Of a stretch of 64,000 nucleotides of DNA, positions 21,901 through 33,900 are shown in pieces. The stretch comes from an uncultured Paracoccaceae bacterium (GTDB taxonomy: Bacteria; Pseudomonadota; Alphaproteobacteria; Rhodobacterales; Rhodobacteraceae), in the NCBI GenBank assembly GCA_947503935.1, contig CANNFR010000012.1, positions 62,001 to 126,000 on the forward strand. Reading direction: 5' to 3'. Below the pieces are notes generated by a model. It was not told the origin of the DNA and searched no databases. It saw only the letters and a program-made list of their open reading frames with translations. Within the stretch, counting starts at the first letter, position 1, and each line of letters opens with the position of its first letter. The position numbers and the translations under genes were made by a program.

Positions 21901-24900
21901 CCGGAGATGGCAACGATTACATCGAAATCGGCGAGGATTTCCGCGGTGATTTCGATGTTCGTGACAGCGCCTCATCCTGGATGTGGGCCAACGACGACGA
22001 GATTTTCGAGAACGATACCATCGTCATTCGGGGGCTGGCGCAAAATCCTGACGGCACCACGCCCACGATGTCGGATCGGATGCAAGCCGAGGGCTGGACT
22101 CTCGTCGATGGTAACAAACTGGTTTCGTATGACGAAGACGGCTCTATTCTTGCGCAGATCAATCTGTCCGGTGACGCTGAAGATATTGAAAACATTATCG
22201 TCTCGGACGGCGACGGTGGCGTAACCACACTTCAAGAAGTCCCGCCTGAAGTGAAGACGAAACTGGCTGCGCTTGGCTTCATCAGCCAGGCTCTGATGGT
22301 CGTGGGTGCCTTCTTTCCGCCAGCCGCCATCGCAGGGGCGGTAACGCAATTCGTCTATGACGCAGCGAACGACAACCTTTCGTTTCAGAGCGCCATAATG
22401 ACGGCCGCATCCGTGGCCGGCGCAGGTGGAGGAATCGGCGGCGTCGGCGGCGGTAACGCTATCGCTCCCGCTTGGGTGTCGCCGGCGTTGCAGGGCACGG
22501 GGGCCGCGCTGAGCGGTGACTGGAAAAATTTTGGGAAGAACTTGTTCCTGACAACGGCGGGAATGCAGGCGCAGAATATCATGGGCCTCGGCAACGTGCC
22601 GGTGAACTTCGCCAAGATTTCGGACGGGGTCGAGGCCGCACTGATCACGGTCGACGGCCTTGATGAGGGCTCTGCCTTCAAGGTGGCCGAGGGCGTCTTC
22701 TTGCTTGGCACGGCCGTTGGCGTCGACGGCTCCACGCAGCTTCTGCTTGGCGGCGCCGATGTAGCGCGGATTGGTCAGGCGATCGATAGCGGCGAGCTAG
22801 ACGCTATTCTGGCAGCGACCGCAAGCTTCGTATCGAACCAGGGTATCTTCAATGAAGCCGCCAAGCAGATCGGAGGGACGCCCCTACTTGAGCCGAATGA
22901 TCGAAATTACGTCGCTGGCTTTCTGACCGGCGCCTCAACCATCGTTGGTTTTGCGGAAACCCTCAACCACGGCGACGGCATCGGCCAGGCCCTTGTGGAC
23001 GCCTTTACCGGCAGCATGACGACTGCGGAATACTTCACGGGGACGAATCCGGTGCAGGTCTTCTTCGCCGATCTGGAAGGAGAAGTGCATGGCCGCAACC
23101 CTTACGGACAGAACGAACAGGTCATCGTGGTCTACGAGGACAACCCCGATGCCGACATGCCGGTGCCTGTGGCCATTGCCGATCAGAACGGTGACGAGAA
23201 TGGTCGGGTCGAGCAGGCTGCGGATGGGTCCTACAACTATTATCTGAGGGATGCCGACGGAAGCGAACAGTTTGCTTTCAACCACACCCCCGGGTCGGAT
23301 GAGTTCCCGTCAGAAGTTCGCGCGCAAACCCAATCGGAGATCGAGAGCGAGGATCAGGCAAGCGCAGTACCCGATCTGGGCAACGCGCCTGTCGCTTCGA
23401 CCGAGCGTGGCGGCGTTCCACTGGAACAGCTGGGAATTACCCAGGCCGAGTACGATGCACTCAACGATCAGCAGAGACTGATCTTCGACACGTTGATCAG
23501 CGTCCGAGGCGATGCCGCCATTTTCCTGAATGGTCGATCATTGATCTCGCCAGTTCTCGGCCATTTGCAGACGCTTTCGCCGTCTCAGATGGATTCCTTC
23601 ATCAATGACACGCTGACCGTCAATACTTTCGGCGGTTTGGACAATATTCCAAACGCGGATTTCGAGAATGCGGGTACGGATTTCCTTGGATTGGTCTGGG
23701 AGCATTCGAGCGCGGAGCAGAGAGCCGCAATCGGGGCATCGATCGAGCGCAAATACGAGAACGGCACGTTAACACCCGAGCAGATCGCAAGCTTCGCAAG
23801 TCCGGTATCGTATACCACTGACGAGGGCCTTCTCAGCGACGGACCGCCCCCCGGCCGGCTGCAGCTGTCTGAGATCATCGAGCAAATCGACAATCCGAAT
23901 CTGACGGCTGATTATCGCTATGCGTCCGATGGAAACTTCGCCCGGATGTACGACCAGGCCAACGCCCGACATGGTGTCGATCTTCACGAATTTGCAGCAC
24001 TGCCGGATTATGCTCAGATCGGACTGGTGCTTGGAGATGAGGAATTCATCCAGCAAGCGGCTCTGATCGACGATCCGCAGACCATGGACATGATCGCCAA
24101 CTACGTGATCCTGCAGACCGCGAAGGCCTCACCTCAGCGCTTTTGGGAAGCGGTCAAGGAAAATCCGGGTCGATTTATCTCTCAAGCTGCCATCGAAGAA
24201 CTTCTGGAAAAGGTCATTCCCGGTATGGACTTGATCGAATTCGGTCAGCTTGGTGTCAATATCGTCGGCGGCACGATCAATCTCAACGGACAGGTTCAGG
24301 CATATCATGATGCTGAAACGCCCGAGGAACGTGTGGCTGCGTTGCGCGGCATCGTCGGTTCGACCACACAAGCCATCGACCCCGCAACCGGTTTTGTCGC
24401 GACATCAGGCGGTTTCCGCGCCGTAAATCTTGGCGGCAACGCGGTTTTTCAGGGTTACCAAGCTGTAACCGGCCAGAAAAGCACCATCAACAACGCCGAT
24501 CTGGAGGGTGATACGACAACTGGGAATGCGGCAGAACCACAATTGCTTCCCGATGGAACACCACTTGCACCCGGCGAGTCCATCGTCGAAGCGGATGCCC
24601 GTGTGGGCGATGTGGAGGGGACATTCTACACCGATGACTGGGGGAACCTGATATTCACTTACGTCAATCAAGACGGCGTCCGCGACTTCATGAACTTGGA
24701 TGACGCGGACCTCGAGAGCGGGCGCACCCTTGTCGCGAATGAGTTCACGATCGATGTCGATTCACGACCGGATACGGACGCCGACACGACCGTGAACGCG
24801 TCAGAGCGGGCCGAACCCACGGTCGAGCCGGTGACCTCGGTTTCCGGGGCGGAAGGTTCGATCACCGTCACCTCCGAAAACGACCCTGTCGTCGTTTCGT

Positions 24901-27900
24901 ATATTGGTGAAGACGGGGCCGAGCATCAGTTCGAACTCGCTGCCGGTACGACCTCGGCGCAGGCTGACGAGGTCTTTGAATATCGCTATCTTCGGGGCGA
25001 TCTCGAAGGCCTGACGCCCACCTATAACGGAACGCTTACCCTTTCGGACGGCGTGGCGGTTGAGGTCATCACGGTGGACGAAAAGGTCATGGCCCGGGTC
25101 AATGGCGAGATCACCGAGATTGGCACCTTCGACGATATCGCCGAGGCCAATGACGCGATCCGCGAGCATCGGAATGCTGGTACGCTCGCCGGGGCAGGTG
25201 TGGCGGAAACAGCAAGCAGTCGGGTTTATTCACCGGAATGGGCGGCGGACCGGGAATTCCACATCGAGGTTCTCGCGCCGGAAAACGCCGCGAACGGCAC
25301 AGGACATTTCCAGGCGACCTATGAAATCGGGGGGCAGACCCATGTCATCGACCTGCCCGCAGACGGTGTCGTCACGATCGCCGATGCGGAGGCTGCGGTG
25401 CAAGCGCAACTCGATCAGGAGCAACTGGACGGTCTGAACCGGATCCCCGAGACAGAGCCGCAGCCAGAGAGTTCGGTCGACATTCCTTCTGAAACGCCCG
25501 AACCGGAGTTGGGTGGCGGCGGTGATGGCAATGACGGTGGGACCCCTCGAAATACCGCAACCGGCGGGACGGATGGTGACGGAAACGACGGCAACGACGA
25601 TGATCCGTTCGACATCCCCCTTCGCAATGAGGACGGCACGCCCGTCAATCCGGAACTTGATGCCGATTTCGAGAATACCGAGCTCCCGACGCCCGATGCG
25701 GCAAAACCATTCTTTCCGCAAGTCGACAATGCCAAAGACTATTTCACCATTTTGACTGGCGAACAGGTCGCCAACGAATTCCGAGAGCGCAATGGCCTGG
25801 AAGGACGCTTCGACAATTGGCACGAGACGTTCGCGCATTTGTTGCAACCGGCCAACGAAGTCTCCTACGAGATGCACTTCACGAACCTTGTCGACGACGT
25901 TTTCGGCCAGGTCAGTGAACGGATGCTTCCGAGCTTCACTGTCCACCAGGACAATGGTCAGGGGCTATCCCCGCAGCAACTGAGTGAAAACAGAGAAGTT
26001 CAGGCCCAGGCCGAAAGGGACCAGGCGCCCGTCACCCCCGAGGAGATCCGTGAGTTTGCCGAACAGCAGGCGCGCGCCTACGACGAAGACCTGTGGTCAC
26101 GGTTCCCGGGCGGAACCGTGGAGGAAAACAGAGAGACGGCGGTTAACTATCTCATCGACAACATAAATCGGATGGCAGAACTGAACGGAGTTGAGCCGTA
26201 CCAGTTCATTGATCTGGCAAGCAACGCAGAACTGACGGAAGGCCTGCTGCTGGTGAGGCCGACCTCACAGCCGCTCAGCACCGGCGTTCCTATACCGGAG
26301 GATCCGCAGGCCAGCGACTTGGTCGATTATGATCCCATCGTGCCGTGGAGCAACATCAACAGGCCGGCAGAGCCGGAGGCAGACACCCAACCGACCCCCG
26401 AAGATGGCGGCGCGGGGAACGACGGTGGCAATACTCCGCCAGTAAGCACAGGTGGATCGGATGAAGGCGAAGGGTCGCAGGAGAACAGCGACGCGACCAA
26501 TGAAACGGAAAATTCGTCCGGAGAGCCGGATGGAAACGGACCAGACCAGAGCCAGCTGGATTTCGAAACGGCTGTCCTTGGTGCACCAGCGACCGAGGCG
26601 GATTTTGCCGAGATCGAGACTCGCACGCTTGAAGAATGGAAAACCCTTCTTCAGGAAAATGATCTGGCTGAGTCATCGGGGCATGATCGTCGCAGGCTGG
26701 CCGAATATCGGATTGACGACATGTTTATCCGTGTCCGGAAGTTCAGTTCGGCCCACCTGGACGCATTGAAAGCGTTCGATGATCTTGGGATCGGTATCCC
26801 TCAGCGAGGCCAGTTGGTGAGTACTCCCGACGCGGCAGGTTTCTCCACTGGGATTGTTGCTACAGATTTTATTGAAGGCATCAATCTCAGCTATCAGCTT
26901 GAGGCAGATCGCTCTGGATCAATACAGATAGATCGAGATGCTTGGGCGGATGCAGTCGTTGAGATGGTCGCAACCATGCATAACGGCGGATGGCTCCATA
27001 ACGACCTTCGTGCCGATCAGATAATGGGTGATCCGAGCGCGCCCTTCCTCATCGACCTGGAGACGGCGGACAGAATCGACTCACCGACCGAGGGCAGGCA
27101 GGAAACATCCTGGGATATGGCCGGCTTGCATCGGATCCTGATGGAGCTTCGGGACGGAGATCAGGAACAGGTCGAAAGCGATCTAGAGAGTTACTATGAG
27201 CAGCTGTCCCCTGATCTGAGAGCCGATGCGCCGCAGCAATTACAGATCGGCCTTGAGAACCTGGAAGTGGTTGAGGCGGAAATTCTGTCAGAGATCGAGT
27301 TCGCTCCCCAATTCCTTGGACTATTTGGACCGGTAGGGGATGGTGTTGATGCACGCTTCTCCGATTGGGCCAAAAGCACGCTCGAGCAGTTTGCGCTTGT
27401 AAGATATTCGAACGCTCCGCTGACGCCTAATCGGCTTGCCCTGGAAGCTGAAAGAGTGGCGGGACGTGAAGAGTATGCATCCGTTTTTGAAACTCCCGAA
27501 GATCTTGCGTCGGGCATCAGTTTTCTCGAGGCAAATCTTTTTCAGAACGCCGAGCGTCTCGATATGGATATGTGGACATTCATGGGTGCGCTGCAGAATT
27601 CGGGTTCCAGTGATCTTAGCATCACCCAATTCGGTGAATTCCCGGCCTTCTTGGCGGAGAATCAAGATGGTACCCCGGTTGACGAAGGGTCTTCTGAAAC
27701 CAATCCCACGCCGGGCCAGGAGCCATCCACGCGGCCTCTGGACGTTCTGTCCGAGGGGCTGGACGCCTTCCCCGAGCCGTCGCCCGAGAATAACCGGTTT
27801 GGTCTTCGGCGGATCGATCTTGTGGAATACGTTGTTGAGCGGATCTCGAAGCGGAGCCTGGGCAAGGGCGTAAAAGTCGACGTCGGCGCCCCCGTCTCCA

Positions 27901-30900
27901 ACGAACAGATCCGCGCCCGTCTGGAGACGCTTGTCGGCAGCCGGTCCAGCAGCCTCTTCGCAAACGAATCCGCCGAGGATCAGGCCGCAGTGGTCGATCA
28001 GCTCATGGGCGATTTTGAGCGTCTTACCGACCTCAACGGCCTGGAGACGTGGGAGCTTATCGACAAACTGGCCGACCCGACAGAATCCGGTTTGATCACG
28101 TCTTCTCAAGACGCGGTCGATGATCGCCCCTCATCCAACGAAGAGCCGGGCGCAACTGATCAAAACAGTGACCCGACCGATATCACCTCCCAGAGAGACT
28201 ATCCCGACATTCATAACACCCTCGGCGGGTCCGGCGGCGGAAACACGAACCCCGTCGTCCGGCCGGAAGAATGGCGCAACGTCGCAGGATTGTCCGAAGA
28301 CAACGTAGAAAGGCTGGAGGGGCTCTTCTATGTCGGCAACCGCCGTATTTCAGATCCCTATCAAAGGAAGGCGATAGCAGAGCGTGTTGCGGACGGTGAA
28401 AACCCGGCTGCTGCAGCGCTCGACGCAGTCATGCGCAATGCAACAGCCAGATCTCCGCATGTCACCGACGAGTTGCTTGAGGTTGTTGAGGCTACCGAAA
28501 GGAATGCTGGCGTCACTGACCCGGGGCAGATCAAGTATTCCGTTCGCCTTCCGGGCTTTCCGCCGGATGCGAATTATTCGGCATTGAGCGAAGGCTATGT
28601 GCAGGTGATAACACAAGATCTCGAGTCCACGATTGCGCGCGGCGAAGCCCCTCTCACTTTTTCTAGAATTTCCCGGGATGTCGGCGCTATGCGCGTTGCG
28701 CAGAATGCCTATCTGGGCACTGGCAATCCCCGCGGACGCTATGGCGAGTTGCGTCAGGGGGGGAATACCCCAACACCGCAAACGCCGATTACCGAGCGAT
28801 ACGAGCCGTATCGCGAGCGTATTCGTAGGTACGCCGAGACCGTGTCCCCTTACGTCGCCAACAGTTCGGTCGGCGGGATAGCCGAAGTCTCGGGCGCCGA
28901 ATACGGCATCACAAAACTTTCGCAACTTTCCGTAACTCCGGCAACGCAGAGTGGCGGGACACCTGCAAACCAGAATGGTCGCGACGTCATGTTCTATGCG
29001 ACAGGGTCGATCGATCTTGATGCCGGTATTGCAGCACTCGATCGCCTGTTCGTCGAGGCGCAGCAGGCGGCGCCTGAGGATGCTGTTGCCAAGATCGCCG
29101 AGTTCGCCTGGGTGTTCTACCAGGTCGCCCCTTATGTGAACGGGACCGCTGCAATCGGCCAATGGCTGACGACTTCCCTTCTCAACATCCATGGTGGCGA
29201 TTATACTGCGGTCCGCCCCGGCATCGCCCTGGACCTTGAGGCTTTCGCGCAGTCGAAAGATTCGTTCATCGAGAATTTTCCAACGTTCTTCGAGGGTTTT
29301 GAGGGCCCGGCCAGCCAATCCGGCACGACGCCGGTCCAGCCTGATCCTAACACATCCGGCCCCGGGCCTGCTGATACCCCAGGGCAATCGAACGATCCCG
29401 CGGAACAGCCGACCGACACATCTGGGCAAACCGACGAGGTTGCCGAGCAGCGTGAAGTGCCCTCGGAAACCGCGGGTTCAAGCGCAATCGTGTTTGCCGA
29501 GGATCAGATAATTCCTGAAAATCCCTTCCTCCTGCCGCCTCGGCCGGGCGACATTTTCGTGATCGATCCAAGCGAGGTGCTACCAACCGACGGGCCGGGC
29601 CAGACGACACCCTCTGAACAAACCCGTCCAAATCCGTTCGAACGCATTTTCCGCGGTCTGGGGGAGGGTGTCAGCGCCGGTCAAGACGCCGTGACCGGTT
29701 TTGTCGACCGGTTCGGAGCAGATCTTCTGAACAGCCCGCTTTTCGATTGGGCCCGCCGGCGTCGCCTGGGCGCTGCCGCCGAAGAGAATTCCCTGCGTAT
29801 CGAATATGACGACCAGGGCAACGCGACTATTGATATCACAGCGCGCGAACCTGACCTTCTGGACGCGATAATCGACAGTAACCGCGATATCGCATTCAGC
29901 CTCAACAGCAGCTTTTCTGACCCGACTGGCCTGGCGCAGATTGCAAGTGCTGGCATCTCGGTCAGTCCGGCGACGTTGGGGTCGCTCCGCGCAGATTGGC
30001 CGCAGCTTCAGAGGGCGGTTGCAGATGGGAGCATGTCGAGAGTTCGCGAAATCTTCGCCAAAGCATTCGGTATCACCGGAAGCCTGGCGCAGGGCCTGAC
30101 CGATCCGCGACCGATGGACAGCGTTCTGGGCCAACTCAACATCGATATCAGAACCGGTGGTTTCCTTCAGTTCAATGTCTCGACACTGGAGGAATCGGAC
30201 GCGTTTCGCGAATTGCCCAATGGTGGTTGGGAACTGACGGGGCGCCGGATCAACGCAAGTGAACTTGCGGATGGTCGCCGCGACATGGCCGGCCGGCCGG
30301 CCCGGGAGACCGATTATGTGCTGGAACATGATCTTCCCCTTGATGCCGCGGCGACTCAGCTGTTCGGCGGTCCAGTCGCCGGGACTAGCCTTTTCTCGCG
30401 AACCTCTCTGGAAGCGGCGGATCTCAACCTCACCATCCCGGCCGGCACGCCGATCCCGGCGACGGTCTACGAGCGGATCAACGGCCGCTTGCGATTGGGC
30501 GTCAACGTCAGTTTGTTCTCGGGGCCGGGATCAGCCTACGAGGGCGGCCAGCGGATTGTCGTTGCCACATCCGACCCCGTAGCCTCGGGCGCGGCGCGTA
30601 GTTCTGACGATGTTCGTTTCGATCGCGATTTCATCGGCGAGACGGTGCTGCATCTCAATGGTAGGACTGACCTGGCGGAGCTTTACACCGGAGATCTCGA
30701 CGAGGCGGGTACGTTGATCGTGGGCGGCGGAATGGCGATACCGATCCCCGGTGTCGGCGGCATCAGCGCTGGGATCACAATCGTCCGCGGCTCTGACGTC
30801 GAGGCCGATCCGGATGAAGTGACGCCGATGTCGGTCGAGATGGAGTTTACCTCGGCCTCGTCCGATCAGGTTATCAGCGTCACCGATCCCGAGAGGATCG

Positions 30901-33900
30901 CGGTGATGCGCGTTCAAGACGATAATACGCTCCTCGAACTCGGTTCGGTGAACGTGCGTGATGTGTTCTCGCTTCCCCCAGTGGAAGGGGCAACGTCTAC
31001 GCCGGGCATCTCGGTCATGGCGATTGATCTGGGTCCTGATGGAAATACCGGCGCGCCTCTCATCGATGAGGCGACAGGACAGCCTGTTATCGACGAGACC
31101 GGGGAACCGGTGATCGACGAAGCGACGCAAGGTCGGATTTACGAAAAGACGCTTGTTCCGACATCGCTGCTGGATCTAATGCATGGTGAACCCTTGACCG
31201 TTAAATCCCGGATCGAGCTGGCTGGTTTTCTACTGCTTTACCGCGACATCAATGACCCAGCAGTCAGTCAGGCGATAACCGAGGTCTGGCCGCTCATCGA
31301 GTCGTCAATTCTTAATGAGCCGCTTACCCCCGACGTGAGTTCCGGCATCGGAAAGGTGATACGGAGGGCGGCCGAGCGCGGTCTGTTGCCGACAATTCCG
31401 CTGGAAATCTTCGGCAATGGCACGAACGAGAGCGATCGCCCGTCGAATGGCACCCCGAGTGGGGAGGAAGCTCCGGAAGAGGGGGCGTCCGCCATATCGC
31501 GGAATTCTGCTGGCGAACTCATCCAACCGGATACGCTGCGCATCACAGATATGCGCGATCATGATGGCGGATTTGGCGACACGGCCATTGCGGCGGCGCT
31601 GAACCTCGACGCTCCGACAAGCCGGATTTCCACCGACCAGGTGGCGATCGCCAATCATCTCTATAAATCAAAAGAAGGCAAGGAATTGCGCAATCTGTCA
31701 GATCGCGTCTACAGCCACCCCGATCAGGCCGAACAACGCGCCGCAGTGGTGATCCGCGATTTCATGAACACGTTGCCCGGCGATACGCGGCACGAGATTT
31801 CGGTCATCGTGATTTCTGATGCCGAGGGCTATCGGATCCGCCCGGTCATCAATATCGGAACAGATGGATCGGTTGGAATAGAGGGGGCCGATATTGCCAC
31901 CGCTCCCGGCCCGGACGGCACGCCCTATTTCTCGGTCGTCCATTTCCATCCGTGGATTGGAGTCCCTAATGCCGGGATCGATTTTAATGCCGGCCTGTCC
32001 GTAGGCGATTACAATGCGGCCGTGGAGCGGCAGCATAGGATTGCGCACAATTTGAAGCGACCGGTCGAGGATGTTCAGGTTTCGACCGTCAGCATTGATG
32101 GCGCGACGGGAACCACGACGAAGATCAACGTCCAGACGGGCGAATTGTCGATCCTCGGAGTGACCGGCCTGATGCCCAATCAGGTGACCCAGCAGACGCC
32201 AATCATGGAGCGCGGCTCTGTTACAGACCTTGCCGATTATATCTCGCCCGAGATTGAACGGCTTGTCGGGCTTGATCGGTCCAATGCGAGTGCAGAGGAT
32301 ATCTGGCTCTACGATAACCTCAACGTCGCGTTTCTGGTACCGAACGAGGTCGACCCAAATCTTCCCTTCGATCAGTATGCCGAAGCGGTCATGCGCGAAC
32401 GCAATGCCTCAGGTGATCAGTCCAGGCCGTTGGGCGAGGCCCAGGTTAACGCCATCTTCGATTCCCTCAAGATGACCCGACCTGAGGATACCGATGCCGA
32501 GATTTTCCAGCTGGTTGTCGATGTCGAGAATAACGGCCTGTCGGAAACCGAGTTCTATCAGGCACTCGATCGTGAAATCACCCAGTTTGAAACCGACACG
32601 TTGGACATTCTCACAAGCGGCAGACTTACCCCTGATGCCGCGGCCGAACGCATCGATTTCCTTGAAAGGATCAAGGACCTCTCTGACTTTCTGACCGGCC
32701 CGCGACAGACCCCACGGAGCGCGATTGCGTCGTGGATGCAGGAGCTCATGGAGAAAGCCTCGACAACAGGCGGGCTGAACGAGGTTGAGCGGGTGGAGTA
32801 TGCGGCTCTGACCGAAGCCTTGCTCGGCGACACGGAAGATCCCGCTTATCATCGTGAAGTTATCGAGGGCTCATCGATCCAGGATCCGCTTTTGGGCAAC
32901 GATCTGTCCCGCCTACCGGACTTCCAGAACCCGGCTGTGTTTGACTTTTTCCGTAATCTGGATCCGCAGGTGGCGTCGACCTTTGGTCGCCTCATCGCCG
33001 GCCAGCCCCTTACTCAACCCGAAGTCTCGGCCATGCGCGATCTTCTCAACGATATCGTTCGTCGGATCGTCAATCCCGCAGGGGGCCTTCCGCCCTTGGC
33101 AGATTTGACAGTACGACAGATCGAAAGCTTGCAGGACACGATTTCCATCATACTCAGTGTCGCCGAGACGAATGGCGGCTCGCTGGATCCGTTTCAGGCA
33201 AGCATCCTTCGCAGTTCAATTGCCGCAGTCAGCGGCGCGATCTCTCCGCTGACGGCGGGCAATGTCCCCGGGACCACGCAGCAGGAGAATTCACCGCTCG
33301 ATCATACCGGCAGCGATCCGGCAGAGAATGGGCCAAGTGAGGGGGCGCCAGACAACAGACCCGATGTTGACGCAATTCTTGAAGAGCTTGGGATAGACGA
33401 TCCGGCTCTCCAGGCCGAGGCCCGGGCATTGACACAGAACGGGACGTTCAATGAGGAAGACCTGAGGGATTTCTTGCTGAAAGCCGAGCCGGGAACGCTT
33501 CGCACGGACGATCCGGATGTGATTCCGCGGCTTGGCGTTGAAACCGATCAGACGACGATCGGTGAGATGCGCGACATCACTGCGGCAGCCCTTAATTCCG
33601 GACGGCTTCAGAATGTGGGTATCGCCACAAATCTCAGCATCGGTTTTCTTGCCAGCCGCGACTCGGTTCTGGCCGATATCGTTCAGCAATCCTTCGACGT
33701 GCATCAGCATGGCGGCGGTACCATCTGTCTTGACTGCAATTCCACGGCACTCGGTGCGTTGTCCCAGGCCTTTGGCGGTGGCAGCTACAGCGATGGCAAT
33801 CGGGGCTCGTCCTTCGCGAACCTGATCGAGGTCACCGCGCGGGCGGGAAATCTGGCTGAAGGGACAAGAACCTTCATCTTCAACGTGCCACAGTCGGTCG

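Noticed and set aside
21830-21960. RTX-type calcium-binding repeats as evidence of type I secretion of the giant protein
   Set aside because: Only two weak GDG-containing segments are present, no tandem nonapeptide array, and no type I transporter genes lie nearby.
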